Source: Triplophysa rosa (lineage: Eukaryota > Chordata > Actinopteri > Cypriniformes > Nemacheilidae). From it: a DNA stretch of 64,000 nt. Positions 45,700 through 57,740 of this stretch are shown here, piece after piece. The DNA lies in NCBI RefSeq assembly GCF_024868665.1, contig NC_079907.1, positions 15,083,696-15,147,695 of the forward strand, in the 5' to 3' direction. Numbering within the stretch: the stretch's first letter is position 1; each line of letters begins with the position of its first letter. The translations under genes and the position numbers were made by a program. The notes below the pieces were generated by a model that worked only from the letters and a program-made list of their open reading frames with translations, was not told where the DNA came from and ran no database searches.

Positions 45700-46810
45700 G
45701 TTCAACGGGTTACAGCCCGTACTTCATCATCCCCAAAAGAGCGGGGATCACTAGATCTGCGTACCCTGAACAGGCACCTACTCAAGCTGCCGTTCAGGAT
45801 GCTCACGCGGAAGCACATCCTGGCATCTGTCAGATGTCAAGATGGATTCATGGCAATCGACCTGAAGGACGCTTACTCTCATGTCTCTTTCTCCCTTGTC
45901 ATCGCCCGTTCCTACGGTTCGCTTTCGAGGGTCAGGCATATTAGTACAGAGTCCTCCCCTTCGGTCTGTCCCTGTCCCCACGAGTCTTCACGAAGATCGT
46001 GGAAGCCGCCCTCACTCCCCTCAGGGAGAGAGGTGTGCGGGTACTAAACTATCTCGACGACTGGCTCATTTGACACACTCGTGAGATCTGTTATGTACAC
46101 ACAGGGACCTAGTGCTTCGGCACCTAGATCGATTGGGACCACAGGTCAACCGAAAAGGAGCAAGCTCTCCTCTGTGCAGAGCATACTCTTTTTTGGTATG
46201 GAACTCAACTCTGTCTACATTACAGAGCGACTGTGCTCAGTCAGTGTTGAACTGCTTGGAATATTTCAAGCAGTCAGCGGGAGGAGGCTCCTGGGTACAT
46301 GGCATCCTCGACGGTGGTGATACCCCTCAGGTTGATGCACATGAGACCGCTCCAACACTGGCTACAGAGTCGAGTTCCCTGGAGAGCGTGGCACACCGGC
46401 AGCAGGCGGATGGTGATTACGCTTTTCTGCCGACGCACCCTAACCCCTTGGTCTTCAATAACCTTTTCTACGGACAGGGGTCCCTCTCGGGCAGGCGAGA
46501 TGCGTCAGGGTCGACAGACGCCTCCCTGCAGGGTTGGGGTGCCGTGTGCAATGGGCACGCAGTGTCAGGGCGATGGACGGGCCCCGCCTGCGCAGGCATA
46601 TCAATTGCCTAGAGTTGTTGGATGTGCTACCCGCACTGAAGGGGTTACAACCTCTCGTGCAGAACAAGCATGTGCTGGTCCGGTCGGACTGCACAACTGC
46701 CGTAGCGTTTTTAACCGCCAGGGTGGCGTTCGCTTATGGCAACTAACACGACTCGCCCGACGCCTCCTCCTGTGGAGTCCGCAGGGCCACACATATCCCA
46801 GGTGAACTGA
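45700..46810 (+). pseudogene. DIRS reverse transcriptase and RNase H remnant
   Basis: FMAIDLKDAYSHV is the first RT catalytic-Asp block. LSLSPRVFTKIVEAALTPLR leads to the YLDD active site at 46050-46061, followed at once by a stop. Downstream, SGSTDASLQGWGAVCNGHAV and HINCLELLDVLPALKGLQ are RNase H motifs, and VRSDCTTAVAF contains the second catalytic Asp. The pieces lie in at least three frames with stops between them. Confidence 0.8.
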
Positions 46811-47645
46811 ACCAGACAGCCGATGTGCTCTCTCGTCAGTTGACGCCTCGCGGAGAGTGGCGACTCCACCCCCGCGTAGCCAGCTCATTGGGGACAGTCA
46901 GGGCGGGCTCAGGTAGACCCCTTCGCCTCCCTGGACACCACCCATTGCCGCTAAGGTAATCCCTGCCTCGGCACGGAGGCTCTAGCGCACAGCTGGCCGT
47001 GGGACAAGCGGAAGTACGTCTTCCCCCAGTGAGCCTCATTGCACAGACCCTGTGCAAGGTCAGGGAGAGGAGCATCAAGTGTACTAGTTGCGCCATACTG
47101 GCCCAACCGGACTTGGTTCTCGGAGCTAATGCTCTTGACGACAGCTCCCCCCTGGCCGATTCCCCTGATGAAGGACCTGCTTTCCCAGGGGAAGGGCACA
47201 TTATGGCATCACGGGCTAGACCTCTGGAACCTCCATGTCTGGCCCCTGGACGGAACGAGGAGATCCTGAGTGGCCTAACCCCTGCGGCGGTTAAGACCAC
47301 TACTCAGGCTAGGGCCCTGGCCACTAGGTGACGATACGCCTAGTGGTGCCTCTTCTCATCCTGGTGCTCTTCTCGAGGAGAAGACCCGCGGAGTTGCTTG
47401 ATCAAGTGGGTGCGGTCCTTCCAGAGACTCGAGAATAATCTCTCCTCTTCCACACTGAACGTGTATGTAGCCGCTGTTGCCGCTCATCACGACCCAGTTG
47501 CTGGTAGTCTCTAGGACAGCACAACCTGATCATTTGGTTCCTAAGGGGCGCGGGAAGGCTACCACCTCACCCACGCTCCGTACCCTCTTACGACCTTGAT
47601 GCGGTCCTGGAGCCCCTCGGAGATGCCGCTCTTTCTCACTTCACG

Positions 47646-48227
47646 ATGAAGACGGCTCTCGGGAGGACGCTCAAGAGGGTAGCGGACCTACAAGCATTCT
47701 CCGTGTCCACAGATTGCCTAGAACTCGGGCCCGGTTATTCTCACGCTATCCTGAGACCCCGGCCCGGCTACGTGCCCAAAGTTCCCACCACTCCCCCGAG
47801 ACACCAGGTGGTGAACTTACAGGCGCTCCCCACCGGGGAGGAAGACCCAACCTCATCCGTGTTGTGTCCAGTACGCGCATTGCGCCTCTGCTTGGACCGC
47901 ACGCAGAGCCACAGTAGCTCTGAGCAGCTCTTTGTCTGTTTTGGAGATCAGCAGGGAGGGCTGTCTCAAACAGAGATTGACGCACTGGATCATGGGCGTC
48001 GTCGATGGCGTACCTGTCCTAAGATCGCCTACGCCCACTGGGTGAGAGCTCTCTCCACACGGAGTACAGCCTCCTCGTGGGCACTGGCTCGAGGCGCCTC
48101 TCTGGCAGACATCTGCAGAGCTGCGGGTTGGGCTACACCCATCACCTTCGCGAGGTCCTACAGCCTCCGCGTAAAACCGGTCTCGGCTCGAGTCTTGCAG
48201 GCATCAGGCAAGACCGGCGGCCGGTAG
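47646..48227 (+). CDS. DIRS tyrosine recombinase (C-terminal catalytic part, open but probably inactive)
   Basis: A 193-codon open frame: KTALGRTLKRVADLQAFSV (first catalytic Arg region), PRPGYVPKVPTTP, LCPVRALRLCLDRTQ, EQLFVCFG, then HWVRALSTRSTASSWA and DICRAAGWATPITFARSYS (the Tyr nucleophile block). Family members usually have His in the box read here as RALSTRS (RAHSTRS/G), so the HxxR histidine seems replaced by Leu. The N-terminal part of the recombinase lies upstream in other frames. Confidence 0.8.
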   Translation: MKTALGRTLKRVADLQAFSVSTDCLELGPGYSHAILRPRPGYVPKVPTTPPRHQVVNLQALPTGEEDPTSSVLCPVRALRLCLDRTQSHSSSEQLFVCFGDQQGGLSQTEIDALDHGRRRWRTCPKIAYAHWVRALSTRSTASSWALARGASLADICRAAGWATPITFARSYSLRVKPVSARVLQASGKTGGR

Positions 48228-48910
48228 GGTGTACGCCTATGACAGTACCTTCCCCCCTTTTTCCTAAGGGGGTCAGCGCACTAACTAGCCTCCCTTCTTC
48301 CCCCACTGGGTGAAGAACAGGCACTCCATCCATCACTAGCAAGCACCTCCTGTGGGCGGGCTGGGCAGAGCAGCCCTGCCCCTTAGGCCGGGTATCTCCG
48401 GAGTTATTCGCAACATAGCTCTAACCGGACCTAGTGCTACCAGACGTTGCAACCCCCCAGCAGGGCGGTTCCGTCTGATGTATCCTCATGCTGGTTCCCA
48501 CCTTGGTAACCCATGACCTCCTTAGGTGGACCTCCACCTCGCGGTTAACTCCTTCAGTCCGCACTTTCTTCCCATGAGTTCTCCCCCATCGGTGAGACCA
48601 TGTTGGTATCTCCACTAGTCTCCTCCCTGTGGTAGGAAGTGGTCTCTGTAGCGCATCCCCCGCTTGAGGAAGTAGCGCTTACCCAGTGGCCTTACGGTTC
48701 CGGGCGGCTTCTCGCTGTTAGAGAAACAAGGCCGCCGCCTGTGAGGCCGAAGGTAGGGGCCTTCCCACCTTTCAAGAAAGCTCTGGGACCCCCTACCTAC
48801 CCACTGGTAGGTTACAATTTCGCGGTAGCGCTCACGGCTGACACGCCCAGGCCAGTCACCGTCGCTTCGCTAGAGATTGTGACAGGGCACAGTGTTATGG
48901 CGTTTTCCAT

Positions 48911-49020
48911 AGGAACCCCATCTGTCGGTTCGACACAACGTCGAGAGACCGACAGAAAGGGAACGTCTCGGTTACGTTTGTAACCTCGGTTCCCTGATGG
49001 AGGGAACGAGACGTTGTGTC
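48911..49020. repeat. Internal complementary region of the DIRS element
   Basis: Bases 48912-48962 are the reverse complement of the extreme left end (43052-43100). Bases 48961-49018 are the reverse complement of the extreme right end (49241-49294). The two halves meet at GGGAACGTCTCGG, i.e. the joined left and right ends in inverted form. In DIRS elements this region templates circle closure. Confidence 0.88.
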
Positions 49021-49070
49021 CTCTTGCCACAACACGTGCTGTCCACTGCAGCAGTCGTGAGAGGTCTCAG

Positions 49071-49241
49071 GCTCCTCAGAACTAAGGTGAATGAATGAGG
49101 CACGCCATATCCCTTTTATACCCGGATATCCGGGGGCGGAGTCCGGCATGCAAATTTCATTCACCAATTTTCATTGGCCTTTTCTAAGAAGTCGGAAGTG
49201 ATTGGTTCTCAAGGACGAACCCCATCTGTCGGTTCGACACA
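49071..49241. repeat. Right inverted terminal repeat of the DIRS element
   Basis: Reverse complement of the left repeat, with TCCCTTTTATACCCGG as the mirrored TATA-like site. About 50 bp of unique right-end sequence (AAAGTCTCGTTCCCTCCATC and on to GTT at 49294) lie outside it. Confidence 0.9.
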
Positions 49242-49294
49242 AAGTCTCGTTCCCTCCATCAGGGAACCGAGGTTACAAACGTAACCGAGACGTT

Positions 49295-51737
49295 TTCCTT
49301 TATTGCCAATGAATCACTTTCAAAATACAAGCGTAGGGAGGCATTGAGAATGAGTTGGTAACCATATTTGTGGCTCACAAGGCAACATACTATGTTGCGT
49401 CAACTGGATACTGGAACCGAATTATTATACGATTATACGTGTAGAATTACCACAATCAATAATCACAATGATTATTGTTAATTCCGGTATATTGTCAAAA
49501 ACTCAATATACTTATGTCTAGTTATTTTTCATTAATTCATTAAGTTGCTATAACCAAACGAATGCACAGTTAACAACACTTTGCAACATTTCAGGGTTTA
49601 TTTTGTGATCATGTGACTGGCTGACTTTACAATATGCCTTCCCATCACTTATGACAGAATTTAGTAAATTCAACGTTTACTTTATTTCCGTGTGATAAAA
49701 CACAGATACAAACAGGAAAAAACAAATGCGTATGCAATGGCTCAAAGTAAGACAAGAAAAATCACGTCTTGCATATGCAAACTCAAATGGTCAAGGTTTG
49801 ACTCATGTTATGGACAGAAATATAAAAAATATTGTCAAACGTAATAGACGACTGAATAATGTTGTGATTTCAGAGAAAGGAAAAGATGGACGGATGGAGG
49901 GATAGATAGACGGTGACATAGAGTGACAACACAAACACAGTCGCTTTGACAATACAGCCGCTGACACAGAGGAACAATGAGACATGTGGGACTGATCGGT
50001 GCTGGGGATTAAACACACACACAGGCTCACAAACAGAATGTGAGCAAAACTAGAATAAATTTATTCTCAAATGTCTGTGTTCATAAAGAACTCAATACAG
50101 AACTGATGCAATTTAATGAATATGTAATTGCAGTTAAAGGGCACTGGTGGGCATTAGAGCACAGAAATCATGCTATGCTTAGAAAGGAAAACCAGTGTAC
50201 TGCATACTGTGCACAGTATACTACACTGTCACATTATCACATGACCTCATTATAAGCATCAGGCAATTTTATCACAGAAATAAAAATGGCTATTTAGCTT
50301 TTTTAATCCAATTTACGTAAAATGTTGTGACTACTGGCAGTCTGATCGAATAATGACATTACATTACTTTTGACATTACATTTCCACGCACATGAAAAAG
50401 AAAAGGTCAAGTCGAGCACATTGCATTATGGGATACAGTACTCTCTCTGCACAGTGTGCTGCACTCTACATAGCCGCAGTTTAGACAAACTGTTATTAAT
50501 AGGAGTCATACTAAAATAATGGCATATCGAAAATGATTGAAGTCTTGCAAATTTGCATATCGCAATGGTTTGCAATAACTGAATGATTTTAATATCTTAA
50601 AGTTATGTACATTCAAAGTTTAAGGTGAATTCATGACAGCAGAGAGACTGGCGAGACGGACGTGAGAGAGAGTGATGCTTTCTTTTCTTTGAAAGAATGT
50701 AAAACTTGTATGTCAATTTAAATTGACTTTAAAACTTTAAGGATGACTATATCACATAACATATTGCATTATCTAACAAGTTATTGAATATCGCATTTTT
50801 CTTCAATAAAAACATCTGAATGATGCACTTAGATGTCATACACTGATCTGTCTTGCGCAGCATACCTATACTTTAACATTAGTACATAGAAAGGGAACTT
50901 AAAGTGCTCATAATATGGGCATTACAAAAAAACAAAAAGGTGTCATTTTTTATACCAGAGCAATGCAACAACAAAACCAGCTCTTGCCATTAGATCCATG
51001 CTGTAGTTTATTGACGCTTGGATTCATTAGTGTCACACTTACTTGCATAACCACATCAGTCTGAATGAGAGGAAAGATCCCCCGAATGACCTATATTTAG
51101 TCATGTGTGAAATTGTTCCATGCTAAAAATAAAGCTTCATATTTCCAAACAAAATCTCTCTGCACCCTCAGTCCTGTATACCACAACTGCAGATGTTCAG
51201 TCAAAAGAGCTAGAAACATGCTAGCCAGATAACCAATGACTGCTGTTTGACCTCTTTTACTGACTTTGAATGATTGTGATTATGACGTAACCTCCATCTC
51301 TAAACTGGGACCAGTGATAAATTCAGCTCAATACTTGCAAACGATTTAAAACAATGTAATTCAGATTCAGATTCAATCACTTTGCAATAGGCCTGAAGCC
51401 ATTTAAATGTGAATTCTGTGATGATAAAGCTGAATGCAATAACCTCAAACTGAACCTACCATACACAACAAGTTACGTAATCTTCATTTGTAAGTGGAAA
51501 AAATGATGGCACACCTTAGCTACTCTTACTAACACTATTAAAACGTCAAGTAAATACACAAAACACTTCTTAGTGTATAAGAAAAATGAGAAAAGAACAT
51601 TCATTTTGGCATTTTGACTAAGCACTTTTAGGTACTGTTTACATTAGCCGTTGTCGTACAAAAGCAGCGTTTTAAAACGAAAATGATCCTCGTTTATACT
51701 GCCGTTTTATGGGATTACTTTTGTGTCAATAAAAATG
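49295..51737. other. Intergenic, no gene recognised
   Basis: AT-rich sequence right of the DIRS element. I see no coding exon, RNA gene or well-bounded repeat. The block 50890-51330 (AAGTGCTCATAATATGGGCA...) resembles a dispersed-element end, but no partner end was found. Confidence 0.35.
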
Positions 51738-52345
51738 AACGCAAACTTTAAAAAAACGAACAGAGATATACAATGAGAAAGAAAAAAAACACTTTTATAA
51801 TGAAAACAATAAACTCAATTGCACGAATGTGACATGATTTTCAAATAAACTGCTATTTTTCTTAACAATTTTCTAAGTTTCGTTTGTGCAAATAATAGTT
51901 ATGAATTCGCTGCTAGATTTTTCATTTGAGCTTTCCGAGTTTTCGTTTACGATTTACGGGTTAGAGATTGCTCTCTAATCCGCTGCACTGTCTTCAATGT
52001 AGACTTCCTGGTCAGGGAGCTGTCGATCCAAATCTCACTAACCAATGAGAGTAAAGTGGACATAAGTCCCACCCACACGTGAGATTTGTGCCAGAAAGGC
52101 GAACGAAAACTTGAGATGCGTAAACAAAAACTAGAGAAGCGTAAACGAAAACTCGAAAAGCGAAAATGAAAAATCTAGCAGCGAATTCAAAACTATTATT
52201 GGCAAAAACGAAACTTAGAAAATAGTTAAGAAAAATAGCAGTTTATTTGAAAATCATGTCACACTCTTACAATTGAGTTTATTGTTTTCATTATCAAAGT
52301 GTTTTTTTTTTTCTTTCTCATTGTATATTTTTTAAAGTTTGCGTT
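51738..52345. repeat. Foldback element: 210-bp inverted arms, 190-bp spacer
   Basis: The left arm (51738-51950) starts AACGCAAACTTTAAAAAA and contains AATTCGCTGCTAGATTTTTC. The right arm (52141-52345) is its near-identical reverse complement. The spacer includes short repeats of GCGTAAACRAAAACT. The arms would form a long hairpin. No transposase is present. Confidence 0.85.
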
Positions 52346-52559
52346 AAAGTTTGCGTGTCCATTTAAAGTTTGCGTTTCCACATGCAAAAAATCTGCGTTT
52401 ACACTACACTTATTGAAAACGCATGTCACATGACCATTCAGACACGCTGGGCATGCGCAAACAAATGTAAACAGTTGTATGGGCAATGCATACAAAAGTT
52501 GTCTGTTGATGACAGTTGGTTACTAGTCACAGACCGACCAGTACAAAATTAACATCATG

Positions 52560-53100
52560 GCGAGGAAAAGCAAGGACTTCTGAACGTGGATAACGCTAGA
52601 TGAGGTAATCCATGTTATTATGCTTGTTTGATTTCATCCGGTGGCACGCAGACCGATCGACGGATGACATCGCAGTACTGAGTGAGCTACTTAAAAGCAT
52701 ATGGCTCTCGATTCTCTCTCGCGTTACTGTAATGTCACCGTGTCGATCCGTGTACGCAGCGCCGCTTTAAGTTAAACAAGCCCGTTGTTTACACAGTCCT
52801 AGGCTATTCATTGTCTCCTTCAGGTAACGTTAGCGTAATATGGCTCATATGACAGGGGCTTAACGAATGAGGGAAGCAAATGCAATGATACAGACGACAC
52901 AATCAGTAAGCGAATGTGGGCAACCACGGCTGCGTATTCTAAAGTCTCCGTTTTCGTCCGTTTACACAGAAACGCAACCCCGGAGTTTTCTAACTAAAAG
53001 GGGGTCTGCAGTGTTTTCCAGAGTCGTGTTAACGCTAGGCGTAACCGTAGCAAGAGTTGTGTGTTTTAAAGGAAAACGAACGAGTATAAAAATGCCGCCT
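52560..53100. repeat. Probable DNA-element remnant with CGTTTTCGT/ACGAAAACG text
   Basis: It contains CTCCGTTTTCGTCCGTTTAC and GAAAACGAACGAG, related in style to the foldback arms next to it. The GCAGACCGATCG...AGCGCCGC pair near 52645-52765 resembles 8470-8580. Boundaries are unclear. Confidence 0.3.
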
Positions 53101-53217
53101 TAATTTGCCTTTCATCCATTTTCTTCCTGGTTTTAAGTGCTTCACAGTCTCAATTGCTTCCCAGTTATCAATTTCTCCACAGCGTCTGCTACACTTCACA
53201 GGGTTCTTCAGAATATT

Positions 53218-53240
53218 CTCTCTCTCTCTCTCTCTCTCTC
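53218..53240. repeat. (CT)n microsatellite
   Basis: Uninterrupted TC dinucleotides for about 23 bp, followed by CAGG. Confidence 0.9.
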
Positions 53241-54824
53241 CAGGTCATGTGTTGTTTCATTCTTCAACTTACCAAACCCACAGACTGTGCTCATGTTACT
53301 GACTAGAGAAACAATTAACCACACGCTTTGTCCTCTTCAGCCCACACAACGTAGTCTGAGGATGATATGGATGACAACACCGTTCAAATATTTCGCTGGA
53401 AAAGAATAACTTCACTATTCCTCTGACTGTCCATCAAGCCTCTTCCCATTCCAGTCACATTCCACATGAGCAGAGAAGCTGCCAGATCTGATTTTCCACC
53501 GAGCAGGAAGAGCAAGTGCCTTGAGATTTCGGTGGAAAATAACATAATAGTCATGTAATACTGACAACAGGGCTACGGTTTGTAATACATAAGAAATTGA
53601 TACACCTAAAGTGTGTTGAAATGTCACAAAACTAAAATGCCAGTAAATGAAAGGGTGAACTAAAGGAATACTAACCTTAGTTCTGAACTAATTAAACCCG
53701 GCATTGCTTAAGGAAAGGATTGAATGGCTCTTTAGCACCACCTGCAAAATTTCAATAAAGCAGCCCTCGCCCTACATTTCACGTAAATGTATGAACAAAT
53801 AAATTAGTGTATTACTCAGCTACTATTCATCAGTGCCATTTAATAGTTTGGCTTTCATCACTACTGATGTTGGTCTTGCTTCTGTAAAATTGTTTTTGAA
53901 AATTTGAACCGGGTATCTGCCAATGACTGGAACAACAACATTAACGCATAATGTCAACAACAACAACACCCAGGCGGTGTGGTGCACTTCAGCTACATTA
54001 AAACCAAAAGCCTAAACCAAGCACAGATAAGCCGACCTGTTTTTCTTCAGGTGGGTCATCTTAAAATGATTGGGGGCATGCCACAGCATGATATTCCAAG
54101 TTACAAAGCAGCAGCTGGAGCTGTTTAACAGCCAGACCTCTAATGAAGTGAAAGCGTGACTGCCCACTTGCAACAACAAAACTTTGTTGACTGCTCCTCA
54201 GGCCTCATGTTATACCTCCTTCATCCGTCACAACCTCTCTTTCATTTCTTACCCACTAATGTGGAGCATTTCACCCCTCATTGAACATCAAACCATATTT
54301 GATGATCCTGATTTTCCATCATCTGATATTTTATACCTTACACATTCTTGTCCAAGTCCCCAGCTGGGTTGAGAATGTCTCCCTTCTGTTCTTGCTCCTT
54401 CTGTCCCTTTGATTCCAGCTGGTCTCTTCTGATCTACTGTCAGTCTTCACACCAGGCCTCTTGAAATTAACTTACCTCTGAGAGAGGGGTGGAGCTGTTC
54501 TGTCTGACTTTTCAACTTCAACCTACTCAAGCCTTCATCCTCTCGTCAGACAGGACCGGTCCCACTTCACTCCAGCGGGGTAGTGGCTACAGTGGCTTAT
54601 TGTCAACGCTGCATTTCAAAGGCAGGATCAAGCCTGGCTTCTACCTCCCACACTGAGATATGACCAGGGCCCTTTCAGAAGCCCACTCGTTCTTTCTTTT
54701 CCCCCATATTCTCTTTCATTATTTTGTTTGTCTATATCAAATGAAATGGGGCCTCTGTAGTGTGTCGCTCAAGAGCTGGCTATAGGGTACATTTACATGA
54801 CAATAATGTATAAAAAAAAACTTA

Positions 54825-54925
54825 AAGCAATAGTTCACCCAAAATTGAAACTTCTGTCATCATCTACTCTTTTTTTTCTGCTGAACAAAGAAAGATATTT
54901 GGAAGAATTTTAGCAATTTTCAGTT
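54825..54925. mobile_element. GTTCACCC-family MITE, copy 8 (truncated)
   Basis: AATAGTTCACCCAAAATTGA and TTCTGTCATCATCTACTC are the left half of the family. The right half is missing. Confidence 0.65.
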
Positions 54926-55905
54926 CTGAGACACAAGGAGGAGGAGAAACAATTGAGATATTAATCTGTGTTTTTTCTTTCTTATTGGGTAATCAGTTAC
55001 TCCGGCACCCGTTTAAACTTTCTTTATACAAAATGGTCAAAGGTTAAGTATGTCTCAAACTCAACTTTTCCAATAATGCACTAAGGAGCCAGTCTGAAAC
55101 GTTGTTTTAAGTGAGACATAATGGATAAGTCAACAAGAAGATAGCTCAAGTAGAAAAAGACCTTGCTTCATCCTTCCTTGGATTTACTTGTCACTCTGTG
55201 AAAGTCAATGCTGATCTCTGACAGCAAGTTAATGGCCAGTCCAGAACAGCAGTTGTTCTGGAAGGCCCACGGGCATTTGTCTATAGGGACTATGGCACCC
55301 ATTTCCATCTCTCTGGGAGTTTACAGGATTATCTTAATTGGACCAAGCCTGACATTTGTCATGGCTGAAGAATGGTCCTTTACTTCTGATGCACAGGACA
55401 CACGCACACACGCAGGTCAGAAAGCTGGGTCAGGGGCCAAGTTTATTATTGAGGATAGTCTGTAATGTATACAGAGATAACTAACCTCAACCTTTTAATC
55501 AAAGCTAAATTAATTTCTCATTACTTAAGCAGCTGATTTGACAAACTAATGTTTTAAAATACGACAGTGGTGCTGAGGAGAGTGTTGTTAAAACTCAGTG
55601 TTACTTTAGAGCTATGATAACATAAACTGCGTCTCCATACGTCATCAAGGTTGTTTCATTTCAGTAAATAAAATAATTTTAAAATGAACATTTATTCCTC
55701 GTAAGACACAATCACTGTAGTTTATTACCTTGAAATGTAAAAAAATAAAACCTGAATAAATAAACCTCAATGACGTATCTGGCCAACAAATATGATCTCT
55801 GGAGGACTCTTGTAATTGTAATTGAACAATGATATGCACCATGTCTGAATATACACAATTTTCTGCTAGAGTACATGCATAAAAGCTGTACAAAAATGAT
55901 TTTTA

Positions 55906-56154
55906 CACTCTTAAAAATAAAGGTGCTTAAAAGGTTCTTCACAGCGATGCCATAGAAAAACCATTTTTGGTTCCACAAAGAACCATTCAGTCAAAGGTTC
56001 TTTAAAGAATCATCTCTTTCTTTTTTATAATCTCATGAACCTTTTTTCACCACAAAGAACCTTTTGTGAAACAGAAAGGTTTTCCAGATGTTAAAGTTTC
56101 TCTATGGAACCAAACGGTTCTTCTATGGCATCGAAGAACCTTTTTAAAAAAGGG
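55906..56154. mobile_element. Palindromic element with AAAGGTTCTT repeats
   Basis: CACTCTTAAAAATAAAGGTG at the left and repeated AAAGAACC/GGTTCTT words are mirrored to the right end (GAAGAACCTTTTTAAAAAAG). GATGCCATAG and CTATGGCATC form the inner stem. Non-coding. Confidence 0.7.
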
Positions 56155-57053
56155 TATGTCCATCACGACAAACTATATATAGTTGGAAAGGTCTGAGACT
56201 CTAAAATACAAGTTTCATCATTGTTTTATAAAATAAAGTATGTAGGAAGTGTAATTGATTCATAAATGATAAGAATGTGTATCAAAAATATATACATCCT
56301 GCGGAACGCCTACATTTACTTCAATACTTTGCATGTAAATCTTATATCTTATCATGACAAACATTATATCGTTGGAAAGGCCTAAGACTCTAGAATACAC
56401 ATTTGATCAGTGTTTAGAAGAATAATCTATTTAGGAAGATAAATTGATACATAAATGATAATTTATTCATAAATTAGTGTGCATCAAAAGTATAGTTTCA
56501 TACAAATTTATTGTTTTTATATTGTTTCTGTGCTTTTGTGTTTTTTCATTGTGTCTGTTAATTGGAAAAGTAAAAAAATGAATAATAAAAAGCATCTCAA
56601 TGTCTGTTGTGGTCAAATTTCAGATCCAGCGTAAAACCAATGGAAGCCTATGGGCCCCATAGTGGATTTTGGTGGTAGAGTGGATAAAAAAACTCACAAG
56701 ACACCTCAAAATTTGGTGTATCATGACCAAACTTGATTCAACACTTGGTGACCCTTGGGACTTTGACTTATGAAATATTGGAGCTGATCCATAATTATTT
56801 TTATGTCTTTTTTTATGAAAGAAAAACAAACCTTTTTTTATTATTATTACAATAAACATAACAAGGCACCTTAAAAAAAAAAATTGTGTGTGATTTTTTT
56901 TCTTAGAAATAATCTTCTATTTCTCTTCTTTCAAACAAGACCAGCCTTAGGTCTGTATTCCAAATAATTCATGAGTTACAGCCATTTTAGTTCCAACACT
57001 GCGTTTTCACGTGTAGGTTCAAAAAGGGCTCCGACAGTTAAGGGGTTTTAAAC
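56147..57053. repeat. Second copy of the dispersed repeat at 22085-22835, with an internal duplication
   Basis: It shares the ordered blocks listed for 22085-22835 and ends AAAAAGGGCTCCGACAGTTA (GGGCGGTGCCAGTTA in the other copy). Here the first 120 bp (56155-56275) are repeated in diverged form at 56360-56480 (GTTGGAAAGGTCTGAGACTC / GTTGGAAAGGCCTAAGACTC). Confidence 0.65.
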
Positions 57054-57740
57054 CAGTATGTCTGTTAGACGGCCTCAAACCTCAGACTACTCTGTAAATA
57101 CAGCTGTGATTCTAATGCACTCAAGCACTCCTACACACATACAAATTCACATCTCTTGGATTCAGTAAGACAGTGGGTCATTATAAGGCAAGCATGAGAA
57201 ATATTCATCGGCATAAATAACAAATGACACAATTCTTTATGACAACTGCACTTTTCCTCGTGACAACCTTTACAATCAACGAATTCATATTGGTTCCTAC
57301 GTTCCCCTGTGTGATCCAATAAAAGGCCAAAAGACAATATCAAAAAGCTAATCGACTACATTTCTCCCACATTTTATGCTAAGCATTCATAGTAAGTAAG
57401 TAAGCCTGTGAGGGTGGGGGAGTTCCAGTGAGTTCCAGTACAGTATGGGTAGGATCGGCAGCTGGACCGTACTAGCATGAGCTTCAGTGGTCTCTGTACA
57501 GTTTGGAACAATGGGTATTGATATACGAGCCCCCGCCTTCTGTAGGGTCTTTCTTGAGTGACAGCCACAATGTCCCTGTCTGTGTCTATGTGGGCTGACA
57601 TATGGAATGTACTCCAGTCGGGTGCATATTTTTCATTCAGCTCACTTGACATATCTGTATGCCAATTTCTAACAGTAAAGCCTATTGAACGTCTAGCACC
57701 TGACTGTCAAAACAATTTACAAGTAACTGTGATGTTATAC

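Larger units (their letters stand above)
43052..49294 (+). mobile_element. DIRS-type tyrosine-recombinase retrotransposon, decayed
   Basis: A 6.2-kb element bounded by GTT at both edges (43052-43054 and 49292-49294). It has inverted, not direct, terminal repeats (43079-43252 versus 49071-49241), an internal complementary region, and remnants of gag, reverse transcriptase, RNase H and a tyrosine recombinase in DIRS order. It is GC-richer than the host flanks. Several in-frame stops and frameshifts in gag and RT show it is no longer autonomous. DIRS elements replicate through a circular intermediate and integrate by the recombinase without making target duplications; that is family knowledge. 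Confidence 0.92.

Noticed and set aside
46836..47331. Open frames of 110-154 codons on both strands
   Set aside because: They lie inside the GC-rich DIRS element between RNase H and recombinase and show no independent motif.
43052..49294. LTR retrotransposon or endogenous retrovirus
   Set aside because: The terminal repeats are inverted rather than direct, there is an internal complementary region, and the integrase is a tyrosine recombinase; this is DIRS.
57374..57652. 92-codon minus-strand open frame
   Set aside because: No recognisable motif, no acceptor or donor pair and no neighbouring exons.
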